Positions 42,862-55,181 of a stretch of DNA of 64,000 nucleotides are shown here, one piece after another. Location of the stretch: NCBI RefSeq assembly GCF_024722375.1, contig NZ_CP102734.1:381346-445345 (forward strand), in the 5' to 3' direction. This DNA comes from Mycoplasma iguanae. GTDB taxonomy: Bacteria > Bacillota_I > Bacilli_A > Mycoplasmatales > Metamycoplasmataceae. Below the pieces are notes generated by a model. That model was not told the DNA's origin. It did no database searches and saw only the letters and a program-made list of their open reading frames with translations. Position numbers and translations under genes: made by a program. The number at the start of each line of letters is the position of its first letter. Positions within the stretch are counted from its first letter, which is position 1.

Positions 42862-43227
42862 ATGAAAAGTAGAGTTCAGAAATGACGAGATTATCGAAAT
42901 CAATTAATTAATGATCCTTTTGCACATGAATCATTAATTAATTCCAACACTTTACTTAAAAAAAATATTGAACAAATGAATATTACTTTTCCAAAACTAC
43001 AAAAACATCTCAAAACAAATAAATCATCTGATGATAACATCTTTGTTTTTAATGAAAAACCACATTTTCAAAAAAACTCAGAACAGCAAATTGATGATTT
43101 TATCGCAGATATTAGCAAACTAATAAAAAGTTTTAAAAAAGATCTTAGATACTTTAAAAATTTAGATCTATCTTCACATGATTTAGATTTGTTTATAGAA
43201 AAATTAATAAAAAACGAGGAAAATTAA
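42862..43227 (+). CDS. Hypothetical protein, 121 residues
   Basis: Open from ATG 42862 with one TGA Trp (VQKWRDYRNQ). It is soluble, highly charged and probably helical, with a C-terminal stretch DDFIADISKLIKSFKKDL. I do not recognise it. It ends one base before cmk, so it heads the cmk-der unit. A -10 box TATAAT at 42846-42851 lies 10 bases upstream and there is no Shine-Dalgarno, so its mRNA probably has almost no leader. Confidence 0.7.
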
Positions 43228-43228
43228 T

Positions 43229-43897
43229 ATGAAAAAAATTAATATAGCAATTGATGGACCTTCAGGTGCCGGTAAATCTACCATTGCAAAAATGCTAGCT
43301 AAAAATTTAAATTACTTTTTTGTTAATACAGGTTCACTTTATCGTGGTCTTGCATATTTTTTACACAAAAATAAAATTGACCTCAAAAATGAAACACTAA
43401 TTGAGCAACAACTAGAAAAAATAAATCTAACTTTCGACATGGAAGAAAGAATTTTTGTTAATGGCTTAAATTTAACAAAAGAATTAAGAAGTGATGAAGT
43501 ATCTTTAAACGCATCTCAAATTGCACAATATTCAAAAGTGCGTGAAAAAATTGTTGAAGTTTTAAAAAAATTCGTTTCAGAAAATTCTGGGATTATCATG
43601 GATGGAAGAGATACTACTTTCGTAATTATGCCTGAAGCAGAGTTAAAAATTTTTCTTTGAGCTTCACCAGAAGAAAGAGCAAAAAGAAGAGTAATACAAA
43701 ATAAAACTTTAGGTTATGAAGAAGATTATTTTCAAGTTTTAAAAGAGATTAAAGATCGTGATTTTACTGACATGAACAGAAAAACCAATCCACTTCACAA
43801 AACAGAAGATGCTATATTAATTGATTCAACAAATTTAACTGAAACAGAAGTTTTTCAAGAAATTTTAGCTTTAGCTAAAAAGAAATGTATGGAATAA
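43229..43897 (+). CDS. cmk: Cytidylate kinase
   Basis: A 222-residue P-loop kinase making CDP/dCDP from CMP/dCMP. It begins [20 protein letters not shown] (P-loop), followed by [23 protein letters not shown], and the lid [11 protein letters not shown]. One TGA is Trp (FLWASPEE). Shine-Dalgarno GAGGAAA. It is followed one base later by der, an arrangement found widely in Firmicutes. Confidence 0.96.
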
Positions 43898-43898
43898 T

Positions 43899-45200
43899 AT
43901 GAAAAATGTCGTTGCAATAGTAGGTAAACCAAATGTTGGTAAATCTACTTTATTTAATAAATTAATTGGTAAAAGACTTTCAATTGTTCATGATATGCCC
44001 GGTGTAACTCGCGATAGAATTTATCAAACAGTGCAATGAGTAGGAAAACAATTTGAAATAATTGATACTGGTGGAATTCAAATTGAAAATGTACCTTTTC
44101 AAGATCATATTAAAATTCAGGCCTCAATTGCCATTGCAGAAGCTGAGGTAATTATTTTTTTAGTTGATGGAAAAAAAGAATTAGATCGTGATGATTATTT
44201 CATTGTTGATATGTTAAGAAAAAGTGGTAAAAAAATTATTATAGGTGCTAATAAATTAGAAAATAATATAGATTTTGATCCTACTTTATATTCTCTAGGT
44301 TTTGATAAAATTTTTTCGATTTCAGCAATTCATAACGAAGGACTTGGAGACTTATTAGATGAAGTTGTTTCTCACATGAATTTTAATGATGAAGAAAAGG
44401 CAGAAGAATTTAAACTAGCTATTATAGGAAGACCAAATGCAGGAAAATCTACATTATTAAATTCTTTATTAAATGAAAATAGAGCAATTGTTTCACCCAT
44501 CGCTGGAACAACTAGAGACTCTGTTACTGCCTTTTTAGAAATTGATCAATTAAAATATGAAATAATAGATACTGCAGGAATTAACAGAAAATCACGTTTA
44601 ATTGAATCAGTGGATCACTATGCTTTAAATAGAGCGATAAAATCGCTAGATGAAGCTGACCTGTCATTAATTGTAATTGATGCTACAAATCAAATTTCTC
44701 ATTTTGATGCTCGTTTAGCTGGTTATGCTTATGAAAGAAAAAAACCAATCATTTTGATTGTCAATAAATGAGATTTAGTACAAAAAGAAACTAACACAAT
44801 GGTACAATATGAAAAAGAACTAAGAAAAAATTACAAATTCTTAGAATGAGCTCCAATCATTTTTATTTCTGCAATCAATGTCCAAAGATTAGATAAATTA
44901 AGAAAAAAAATTACCGATGTCCGTATAAGTCTAGAAAGAAAAATTAGAACTTCATTGCTAAATGAGGTAATTATGGATGCACAACTAATGCAGCCTGCTC
45001 CTACATTAAAAGGTAAAAAACTAAAAATTTATTACATTAAACAAATCGAAGGAAAAATTCCAACTTTCTTATTATCTGTTAATAATAAAGATTTTGCACA
45101 CTTTACTTATTTAAGATATATTGAAAATCAATTGCGTGAAAATTTTCAATTTACAGGAACTCCCATCGAGTTAGTGTTGAAAAATAAACATGATAAATAA
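43899..45200 (+). CDS. der: Ribosome biogenesis GTPase Der (EngA)
   Basis: A 433-residue protein with two tandem GTPase domains, the hallmark of Der. The first P-loop is GKPNVGKST with DTGG and GANK; the second is GRPNAGKST with DTAGI and NKWD. A KH-like domain ends the protein ([20 protein letters not shown]). It is required for 50S subunit assembly. TGA codons are Trp in QWVGK, NKWD and LEWAP. The ATG follows the cmk stop by one base. Confidence 0.97.
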
Positions 45201-45227
45201 CTAAAATTATAGGAAGGATAAAAATAT

Positions 45228-47072
45228 ATGAAAATATACAAAAAATATGATGAAATTCCAGAAAGATACCGTTTCGATCTTGATGATCTTTTAAAAGGAC
45301 AAACAATTGAAGAACTTATTGAAAAATGAGAAAAAATACGTAGAGAAATTAATGAAGTAAAAGACAGTAAATACGATTCAAGTGACGCCTTTTTAGATTA
45401 TCTAAAAAAAGAAGCAGAAGCAGAAGTTTTATTTAATAGAATTTATAACTATATTTCAAATAACTTAAATACTAATGTTGTCAGTCCAAAATTTAATAGC
45501 TTATACCAAATAATTTTTAATAAAAATGCTGAACTAGAACGTGAAGCAGGTAGTGAAATTAACAGGATCTACAAAAATGCTAAAAAACTTAAAGAATGAA
45601 CAAAATTAAAAGAATTTGCAGTATACAAAAAAAATATTTTAGATATTTTAGAATCTAAAAAGTTTGCTTTAAAACCTGAAGTTGAGGAATATTTAAATTC
45701 AACTTCTAGTGGTAGACCATCACTTTCGAATGTCTTTGGAATTATTTCTGACTCTGAAACTGACTATGGTTTTGCTACTGATTCTAAAGGAAAACAACAT
45801 AAAATAACTGATGGAAATTTTATAAAACTTTTAAGTTCAAAAGATCAAAATTTAAGAAAAAGTGCTTATATAAATTACTATAAAGGACAATATAAACACA
45901 GACAATCTTTAACAAGCTTGCTATTAGCTCATTTTAAAAGAATTTCTGTTGATGCCAAAGCTAGAAAATATCATTCAGCGGTTCAATCTTTAACTTGAAA
46001 TGATAGAGTTGATGATAATTTATTAACTACAATTTATACTAATGTGCAAGATAATATGTCCTTAATTCATAAATTTTATGAAACAAAAGCTCAATTTTTT
46101 ACTAAAAAATTTGGTAAAAAACCTCAAAAATGAGATCATCAATTAAAGCTTTTTAATGTTAAAGATACATATAAAATAGAAGAAGCTCAAAAATTGGTCC
46201 AAGAAGCTTTAAAACCTTTAGGAAAAGAATATTCTTCCGTTGTAGAAAATGCTTTTAAACAAAGATGAGTTGATTATGTTAATGTTGAAAATAAACGTAG
46301 TGGAGCTTACTCAATTGGAGCAAGTTATGGAATTGATAAAATTTATATTTTAATGAACTATGACTACACAATTAAATCAGTTTCAACTTTAGCACACGAA
46401 ATGGGACACTCACTACATTCATATTATTCAAATAAAAATCAGCCTCAAGAATTGTCACAATATCCTATTTTCTTAGCTGAAATTGCTTCTGTATTTAACC
46501 AATTGATGCTAATGGATTATTTACTGCAAAATAATAAATCTGACAAATTAAGATTTTTACTTTTAGAAGAAGCTATGACAGAATTTGTAGGGACAATTAT
46601 ACGACAAATTCAATGATCTAATTATGAATATGAATTATATTCAGCAATGGATAAAGAGTTGCCTTTAAATTCATTTGAAGATGTTGAGCAACTTTATGAA
46701 CGTGTAATTAAAAAATACTTGACAAATAAAGACCAACAAAAATTAGAAAAAGCAAAAAATAAATACGAAAATATTCGCGCTGTTAATGTACCACACTTCT
46801 ATTATTCATTCTACGTTTATAAATATGCAGTTGGATATATTGCCGCCAATGCTTTCTTTCAAAAATATAAAATGCATGGTAAAACAGCTTTAGATGATTA
46901 CATCAACAACTTTTTATCAGCTGGATCAAGTGATTGACCTGTAGAGATTCTAAAAAAAGCTGGAATTGATTTATATGATAAAAATATTTATCAACTTGCA
47001 TTTGGGAACTTCAAATCTATGCTTGATGAGTATATTAGTTTAGGTAAAAAGCTTTTTAAAAATAAAAAATAA
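45228..47072 (+). CDS. pepF: Oligoendopeptidase F (M3 metallopeptidase)
   Basis: A 614-residue cytosolic zinc peptidase that cleaves oligopeptides. The zinc motif HEMGH is at residues 390-394 ([14 protein letters not shown]), with the downstream glutamate in [11 protein letters not shown]. The usual preceding block [11 protein letters not shown] is present. Seven or so TGA codons are Trp. AGGAAGGA precedes ATG 45228. Peptide use suits an organism that imports amino acids. It ends at a hairpin. Confidence 0.95.
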
Positions 47073-47076
47073 AATC

Positions 47077-47100
47077 AAAGCAATGTAGTATTGCTTTTTT
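47077..47100 (+). terminator. Terminator after pepF
   Basis: Arms AAGCAAT and ATTGCTT with loop GTAGT, then six T, 5 bases beyond the pepF stop. Confidence 0.8.
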
Positions 47101-47121
47101 GTATTTTTATAAAGGAAATTT

Positions 47122-47646
47122 ATGATTAACATTGTTTTATATCAACCTGAAATTAGTCCTAATACAGGAAACATCATTCGAACATGCTTTGCTTTAGGTG
47201 CTCGTTTACACATTATTAAACCAATTGCTTTTGATTTACATCCTCATTGATTAAAAAGGCCTGCAGCTGGTAGATTACTTTCTGACATCGAGCATGAAGT
47301 GCATGAAAACTATCATGCTTTTGAAAAAAAATATGGTCATAATAAAATTTATTATTTAACCAGATATGGTTATATAAATTACAGTGATATTAATTTTGCG
47401 GACAAAAAACCTGAAGAAGAAATATTCTTATTTTTTGGTACAGAATCTACAGGAATTCCAAAATACATTTTACAAAAATCTTTAGATACTTGTTTAAGAA
47501 TTCCTATGACTGCTCAATCCAGATCTATTAATTTAGCAAATGCAGTAGTAGTTTTAGGATATGAAGTATCCAAACAATTAGGTTTTGCTGGATTAGCAAA
47601 ATATGAAACACAAAAAGGTAAAGATTTTATTATAAAAAATGAATAA
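47122..47646 (+). CDS. trmL: tRNA (cytidine(34)-2'-O)-methyltransferase TrmL
   Basis: A 174-residue SPOUT methylase, the minimal form. It starts [20 protein letters not shown] (motif 1), then [10 protein letters not shown] (motif 2) and [20 protein letters not shown] (motif 3), the TrmL arrangement. TrmL methylates wobble position 34 of tRNA-Leu. AAAGGA precedes the ATG, and one TGA (HPHWLKRP) is Trp. It overlaps the next methylase gene by 8 bases. Confidence 0.9.
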
Positions 47647-48349
47647 TACTTTAACTAATAACAAAATTAAAAATTATGCTAAATTAAAAGATAAAAAATA
47701 TCGCAATCTCTGGAATTTATTTATTATTGAAGGACAACACTTAATTACAGAAGCTCAAAATTCAGAAATTGAAATATTAGATATTTTAACCTCTGATCCA
47801 AAAATGGATGGAACATTAGTTAATGAAACTATTATTAAAAAAATATCAAGTTCCATCACTCCTCCTAAAATTATTGCAATTTGTAAAAAACCACTTGCCA
47901 AAGAACTGAAAAATAAGGTAATTTTATTAGATAATTTACAAGATCCCGGTAATGTGGGAAATATCATACGTAATGCAAAAGCTTTTGGTTTTAGTGATGT
48001 TATAGTTTCTGGGGTGGATATTTTTAATCCTAAAGTAATACAAGCATCTCAAGGTGCCATTTTTCAAATTAACTGTTTTAATTTAAAAAAAAGTTCTGAG
48101 CATTTTTTGCAGACAAAATCAGCAAATTATCAAATTATTGGTTCTTTTTTAGATTTAGAAGCTCAACAAATAGATAGTTTAAAAGTTGCGGAGAAACATA
48201 TTATAATTTTCGGAAATGAAGGACAGGGAATTTCAAAAAATTTAGTAAATTTCATTGACAAAAAAATTTATATTCCCATTGATTTTGAATCACTAAATGT
48301 GGCTTCTGCAGCTGCAATTATTTTATATAAGTTAAGAGGTAATTTTTAA
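47639..48349 (+). CDS. SpoU/TrmH-family RNA 2'-O-methyltransferase
   Basis: A 236-residue rRNA methylase-like protein: N-terminal substrate domain (NYAKLKDKKYRNLWNLFIIE, then GQHLITEA) and SpoU domain with DNLQDPGNVGNIIRNAKAFG, FGNEGQGIS and IPIDFESLNVASAAAI. This is the TsnR/RlmB-like type; the target nucleotide is not determinable. It overlaps trmL by 8 bases and shares one base with the DivIVA-like gene, so the three are coupled. It uses TGG and no in-frame TGA. Confidence 0.88.
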   Translation: MNNTLTNNKIKNYAKLKDKKYRNLWNLFIIEGQHLITEAQNSEIEILDILTSDPKMDGTLVNETIIKKISSSITPPKIIAICKKPLAKELKNKVILLDNLQDPGNVGNIIRNAKAFGFSDVIVSGVDIFNPKVIQASQGAIFQINCFNLKKSSEHFLQTKSANYQIIGSFLDLEAQQIDSLKVAEKHIIIFGNEGQGISKNLVNFIDKKIYIPIDFESLNVASAAAIILYKLRGNF

Positions 48350-48615
48350 TGTTAAAAGAAGAAATAGAAACAATCATAGAACAAATTATAGATAAAAAAT
48401 TTCCTGCTGTAATTAATGGTTATAATCCCTTAGATGTGGATCAATTTTTAGATACAATTACTTTAAAAATTGAAAGAATTTTATTAAAACAAGTTGAATT
48501 AGAAAAAGAAAATGAACAAAAAACTCAATTAATAAATAAATTAGAAAATAAAAATAAAATTTTAACCATTGAAATAGAAAATTTAAAAGCACAAACCAAA
48601 TGAAAAAAACAGTAA
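48349..48615 (+). CDS. DivIVA/GpsB-like coiled-coil protein
   Basis: 88 residues, reading through a TGA (TKWKKQ) to TAA 48613. The N-terminus IDKKFPAVINGYNPLDVDQF matches the DivIVA/GpsB lipid-binding motif (F..x..GYdp.eVDeFLd), followed by a coiled coil rich in Glu, Lys and Leu. In walled bacteria these proteins mark poles and septa; in mycoplasmas the role is unknown. The start overlaps the previous gene's last base. The stop lies inside a terminator hairpin. Confidence 0.78.
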
Positions 48616-48637
48616 TTTTAAACTACTGTTTTTTTCA
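48601..48637. terminator. Hairpin holding the stop codons of two convergent genes
   Basis: A perfect 14-base stem (48601-48614 and 48624-48637, 9-base loop) has T runs on both strands. It contains the last codons and stops of the DivIVA-like gene (+) and of the membrane protein gene (-). Confidence 0.85.
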
Positions 48638-49423
48638 TTTGGATTTTCATTTTTTGATTAATCCCCGCTTTTTTTCACCATCAGAAATTTTAATTCTCAT
48701 GATTCTAATAATTAATTTTGCAGATAATAGCGGAATACCTATAAAAGAAGAAATTAAAATTATATTTAATATTAATGTCACTCAAATATTACCACCTGAG
48801 TAAAAAAATGGTCTTTTATAATCTAGAAAAGCATAAAATACAAGCGGGCGACCTTTTAATCAGTCAGCACCAAAATAAAATATCACAGTTAATATTCCGT
48901 ACATACAAAATAAAAGCGTAGCTAATCATATTGCTTTGTAAGAGATTTTACAGTAGTGTCTTAATAAATACAAAGCAACAAAACCAGCAATTGGATTAAT
49001 TCCATGAAGTAAAACAGATAAAAGTCCAGATAAGGGTTCTGTTTTTCACATTCCTATACTAACTCATGAAATTAAAAATCAGTAAACTCAGAAAGTAATT
49101 CCCATTCATGAAGTAGATAAAAATAAAAAGTTAAAAAATTTATTACCGTTTTTTTTATAATTCAAACCAAAAAGTGTTAAGGCAAGACCTAAAGCTAAAT
49201 TAGAAAGAGTTGTAAAATATAGAAAAGGTGAACCGAATTTAAAAATTTGCACAAGATTATACCTGTCTCTGGCAACATTATCTTGTCTATCATCAACATT
49301 TGTATCTATTTTAAAAACAGCTAAAATAAGTGCTAAGGCTACTACTGTTAAAATAGTAACTCCCATAGCTAGAATTATATGGGCATTTCTCTTTTCGATA
49401 TTTATAAACATGTTTTTAAACAA
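48623..49423 (-). CDS. Pr6Pr-like multi-pass membrane protein
   Basis: 266 residues with about six membrane segments (for example AHIILAMGVTILTVVALALI near the N-terminus). The segments GLLSVLLHGINPIAGFVALY and LVFYAFLDYKRPFFYSGG resemble the Pr6Pr family of predicted membrane proteins frequent in mycoplasmas, which has no defined function. TGA codons are Trp throughout. It begins 6 bases after holA (start ATG 49423, or ATG 49411 four codons later), so it is co-transcribed with holA. Confidence 0.7.
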
Positions 49424-49429
49424 ATAGTT

Positions 49430-50356
49430 TTATTTTATAAATGATAGTAAAAAATTTTCAAAACCGATTTGTTCTTCCACCTCCCCTTTCTTAATTGATA
49501 AATCTAAGCTGCTTAATTTAGAAATTGAATTTATAATTTTTTCTATACCTAAATTATTTAAAAAATCAGTTGCTAATTTTATTCTGTAAGCATGGATATT
49601 CAGCTGCTTTTCAATTTGTTCTTTATTAAATCCAGCTTTTTGATATGTGTAAATTTTTGAAGCTAAAATTAAAATTTGTGAAAATTGACCAATCAAAAAA
49701 ATAATATTTTCATTATTTTTTGTTTCATAAATTTTTCACAAGTTTTTAATATTTAATGAGTTAATTGCGTTAGAAAATTCAAAATCATTTTCAACGTCAT
49801 AATGACTAATTGATTTTTCTATTAAATTAATATCAATGTTTTTACTTTCTTGTAAAATTTTTGCAATTTCATTAGCTATTAGTTCTAAATTTGTTTTACC
49901 TAATTGATAGTATAAGCTAACAGCATTACTGTAACTAATTTTACCACCTAAACTTTCAGCAATTTTTTGAATGTAACCAATAGTAGTTTTTTCATCAGGT
50001 GTTTTTATTTCGCTAACTTTAGCATTTTTAAATAGAAATTTTATTAATTCATTAGCACTTTTTGTAATTTTTTGCTCTACATAAAAAATTATAAGTGGTT
50101 GAGAATTTTCTAGAAAAGTGATAAAATTTTTCATTGCTTTTTTATCATTTTCTTTATTAGTAATCAATCAAGGTGAGTTTTTTCAAACTACAAGCTTTTG
50201 TTCATCAAATAGGCTTACACTTGAAACGGCGTTAACAATATCTTCAATAGATGCATCAAAGTCAAAGTAAACAACTTGATTTTGATCATTTTTTTTAATT
50301 ATTTTTTTTAATTCTGATTTTATTAAAAAACTATCTTCGCCGTGGATTAAATACAT
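49430..50356 (-). CDS. holA: DNA polymerase III delta subunit
   Basis: A 308-residue HolA-like clamp-loader subunit, which opens the sliding clamp. The N-terminus MYLIHGEDSFLIKSELKKII is the family hallmark, followed by VVYFDFDAS, LFDEQKLVVWKNS and, in the lid region, LYYQLGKTNLELIANEIAKI. TGA codons are Trp. The likely -10 box (minus TATAAT, 50363-50368) ends 6 bases before the ATG and no Shine-Dalgarno is present. Confidence 0.88.
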
Positions 50357-50362
50357 TTAACT

Positions 50363-50368
50363 ATTATA
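50363..50368 (-). promoter_or_regulatory. -10 box directly before holA
   Basis: Minus-strand TATAAT ends 6 bases before the holA ATG (50356), right after the terminator of the APC permease gene. Transcription would begin at the ATG itself. Confidence 0.55.
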
Positions 50369-50372
50369 ATTA

Positions 50373-50408
50373 AAAATAAGAAAAATCAGAAAATTATTCT
50401 GATTTTTT
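50373..50408 (-). terminator. Terminator of the APC permease gene
   Basis: Arms AAAAATCAGAA and TTCTGATTTTT with a 5-base loop, overlapping the last codons of the permease. On the minus strand it leads into TTTTTCTTATTTTT. Confidence 0.8.
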
Positions 50409-51911
50409 AACTGTAATAGTTTTAAAATTTGTTCGATTTTTTTTACTTTTACTAAATAATGATTGAATAGGATAAATCAGATAAGATATCAAGACAATTG
50501 AGCTGAAGACAACAAATTTAATTATTGCTTCAGTTGAATCAGCACCAGCTAATCCTGTAATATCAACAATTGATGCAATTATTACATAGATAAAAGTTAT
50601 AACATAAAAAAAAGAAGCAATTAGAGCAGACGGAATAAAATATCATTTTTTTTCAACTGGAATTTTTTTAGTTTTACGATTAAATAGTCCACCAATAATT
50701 GCTAAAGCAATTTGTAAGAAAATCACCAATGATAAATAGTTTTGAATAATATCTGCAAATGAATAAACAAATGTTCCTGTTCCATAAAGATCAAAATCCC
50801 AAGTATCTAATGGATAATTTGTTGCAATTAGTCCAAATATAATGAAAGTTAAAACAGAAATTAATATCATAAATATTCATGAGATGTAATAATTTTTTTC
50901 ATCTTTTTCTAGATTAAATTTACCTAAAAGTCTTTCACCTATTTTTTGCAATCAATTAATTTGTCCATTTTCCATTACCGATTTAATTTGGAAAGGTGAA
51001 GACATAGCGAATCCATTAATAATTGAAAGAATTCCAATACCAATTAAGAAATTCATAATATTTAAGACAATTGTGCTATTCCCAAAACTTAAACCAAAGT
51101 GAGTTCCATCATTCGAACCCACAGCAAATGAAATTGAAAGAATTAAGTATAAAATTGTAATAATTACCAAACCTAAAACAACTGATAAACCTAATTTTTT
51201 CTTAGCTTTAGGTGCTAATTCTTCTTTCATTGAAAAAATTAAATAAAAACCATCATAAGCAAAAGTAATAGCAGGAATACCTGCGATTAAAATTAATCAT
51301 TTCGATTTGCTAATTAAACCTGTTGTTTTATTCTGGATAACTTTATGTAATATTGTATTTTCTTCATTTAATGAACTAAAAAATAAACCAATCAGCGGTA
51401 ATACAATTAAAGGAATAATTTGCAAAATAGTAAATACTCATTGTTGTTTATTTTGAAAATTTATAGATAACAAAGAAGTCCCAGCAAATCACATAAAAAC
51501 AAGAAAGCTAAGTACCATTACTAAATTAGCATTTTTAATCTGTATTCCAGTATCTTCAAAAGATGAAACTGCATAAATAGCTAATCCAAAAAATGATACT
51601 GGCAAATAAAATCAAATAATAAAATTAGTAGTTCCCTTATAAAGAAATTTATTAGTAAAAGTTTTAACTCATTCCAAAAAACCTGAGTTAGTTTTTTGTG
51701 CTGAAGAGATTTCTACAAGTGCTAAACCTAAGGCTAAAATGCCAAAAGCAGCAACAATTCAGGTACCAATAACAAGAAATAAATCTCCACTAGCCATCTG
51801 ATTTAATTCTTTATTTTTAAAGAATATTCCAGATCCAATTGTAGAACCCACAATAAAAATAATGATTGATAAAAAAGTAATTTGTTTTACTTTTTTTATT
51901 TTTGTTGACAT
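50394..51911 (-). CDS. APC-family amino acid permease
   Basis: A 505-residue transporter with about 12 membrane segments. The first segment contains FIVGSTIGSGIFFKN, the Gly-rich substrate-binding motif of APC permeases (amino acid/polyamine/organocation). A later segment has TFAYDGFYLIFSMKEEL. The substrate cannot be read from sequence. TGA codons are Trp (for example GTWIVAAF, FEWVK). It begins 35 bases after proS, so it may be co-transcribed with it, and ends at a hairpin. Confidence 0.88.
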
Positions 51912-51946
51912 TTAATTTAGCATCCTTTTAATTGTTGCTTGCTAAA

Positions 51947-53389
51947 TTAGTAAGATTTAGCAAAAACAACTCATCTTTTTGATTTTTTATTAGATATTAA
52001 GCATTTACTTTTTTTGTTTTCTTTTTCGTTGTTTAAAGAGCAATCAAGTAAAATACAACGGGCTGTTGCGCCAGTTTCTTGTTGGATTTTTTCCTCTTCT
52101 TCAGCTGAACCATTGAATGGTATTATGGCAAATTTTTGTTCTTGAATAGATTTTTTGAATTGTTCATAAGTTTCTGGTTTTACAATATTATCAAGTAACC
52201 TTTTTTTAGCTTTTTCATACATATCTTGTTGAATTTTTTTTAATAAATCTCCAACTCAAGTTCTAACTTCTGCTAAAGGTACACGAATTTTAGTTAAGTT
52301 ATCTCTACGAACTAGTAAAACTTCGTCATTTTCTAAATCTTTTGGACCTACTTCAATTCTTAAAGGTACACCTTGGATTTCACTATTTGCTGCTTTAAAT
52401 CCAAGACTTTTATCTGATCTATCTACTCTTACCTTGTAGATTTTAGAAATGTTTTTTTCTAACTCATCTACAACTTTTGAAACTTGCGGATTTTTATCTG
52501 CAAAAAGTTCTAAAATGTCTACTTGTACAGGAGCAATTTTGGGAGGTAAAATAATTCCTCTATCGTCACCATGAGTCATTATTAATGCTCCTAATAATCT
52601 AGTAGAAACACCTCATGAAGTTTGATAAACATATTCACTTACGTTATCTTTATTTTTAAAAGTTACATTATATACTTTTGAAAATTTTTGAGCCAAATAA
52701 TGAGAAGTTCCCATTTGTAAAGCTTTACCATCTTTCATCATTCCTTCAATTGTGTAAGTAGTACAAGCACCTGCAAATTTTTCGCGTGGTGTTTTTTTAC
52801 CTATTATTGTGGGAATAGCTAAATAATCCTTTGAAAATTTAGCATAAGCTTTAATCATTTCTCTTGAAAATTTTCTAGCATCAATGCTTGAATTATGAGA
52901 AGTATGACCTTCTTGTCATAAAAATTCTGATGTTCTCAAGAAAGGGTTTGTTGTTTTTTCTCATCTAATTACAGATGTTCATTGATTCAATAACAACGGT
53001 AAATCTTTATAAGAATTAATAACTTTTTTAAAGTAGTCACCAAATAAAACTTCTGATGTAGGTCTTATGTATAAATTTTCTTGTAATTTATTTTCCCCGA
53101 CATGTGTTACAGTAGCAAGTTCTGGTGCAAAACCTTTAACATGTTCTTTTTCTTTTTCAATAAAAGATTGAGGTATTAACATTGGCAAATAAACATTTTT
53201 AACACCCTTACGTGCAAAAACTTCTGATAAGTGTTTTTGGATGTTTTCTCAGATAGCATATGAATTGGGTTTAAAGTAGATGGTTCCTTTAATAGGACCA
53301 TATTCCATTAACTCCCCGCCTTTGATTACATCAGTGTATCACCTGGCAAAATCTTCTTTTCAAGGTGTAATTTTTTCAAGTTGCTTCAT
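51947..53389 (-). CDS. proS: Prolyl-tRNA synthetase (archaeal/eukaryotic type)
   Basis: A 480-residue class IIa synthetase of the short type without the bacterial insertion domain. Parts visible are VYLPMLIPQSF, YIRPTSEVLFGDYF, and MTHGDDRGIILPPKIAPVQV, then the C-terminal domain with CIL and KCLI cysteines. Five TGA codons split the frame and are Trp. The start ATG at 53389 precedes EKITPWKEDFARWYTDVI, the usual beginning. The C-terminus is WVVFAKSY, which fits the tyrosine-ending C-terminus of this type. Confidence 0.94.
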
Positions 53390-53480
53390 AGCCTTTAATT
53401 ATACAAAAAAAGCCATTTTTTCAATAAAAAAACAAGCAATTACAGTGTTAAAAATTTTTTAATAGCTTTTAATTTTTATA

Positions 53481-53563
53481 AAAAAGCCACTAGACACAAC
53501 ACTTCTTGATATGGCTGCTTCATTTCTGACCTGACCAGGTTACAAGGTTTTTGTTCTAATGGT
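53481..53563 (-). ncRNA. ffs: Signal recognition particle RNA (4.5S/scRNA)
   Basis: On the minus strand the conserved domain IV core reads GGTCAGGTC, AGAAATGAAGCAGCC, with CCTGGTCAGG on one side and GCAGCC on the other, as in mycoplasma SRP RNAs. The 5' end CCATTAGA pairs with TCTAGTGG near the 3' end, which runs into T6. A -10 box (minus TATAAT, 53570-53575) sits 7 bases before the predicted start. The RNA forms the SRP with Ffh and targets membrane proteins. Ends are good to a few bases. Confidence 0.9.
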
Positions 53564-53569
53564 TTAATA

Positions 53570-53575
53570 ATTATA
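53570..53575 (-). promoter_or_regulatory. -10 box for SRP RNA
   Basis: Minus-strand TATAAT within a local AT palindrome (TATTATATAATTATTA). The predicted start is about 53563. It lies between eno and the SRP RNA. Confidence 0.6.
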
Positions 53576-53648
53576 TAATATTTTAATTGATTTTTACAGA
53601 TAAAAATGATACTAACTTTTATTTAGCTTTTTAAAAGATATTTTAAAA

Positions 53649-55085
<1,437 letters not shown>

Positions 55086-55102
55086 TTAATTTAAACACTG
55101 GA

Positions 55103-55108
55103 ATTATA
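55103..55108 (-). promoter_or_regulatory. Extended -10 promoter for eno
   Basis: Minus-strand TGTTATAAT (TGn plus a perfect TATAAT) lies 80 bases before the eno start and downstream of the tsf terminator, giving a leader of about 75 bases. Confidence 0.55.
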
Positions 55109-55143
55109 ACACTAATAAATTTCAAAAATTAAAAAAAGGTAAT

Positions 55144-55175
55144 AAAAAATAACACTTAAATTTGTGTTATTTTTT
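55144..55175 (-). terminator. Terminator after tsf
   Basis: Arms AAAAAATAACAC and GTGTTATTTTTT, 8-base loop, 7 bases beyond the tsf stop. Confidence 0.85.
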
Positions 55176-55181
55176 GTATTA

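Noticed and set aside
53390-53480. tRNA gene near the SRP RNA
   Set aside because: No cloverleaf, T-loop or anticodon stem can be drawn. No tRNA was seen anywhere in the window.
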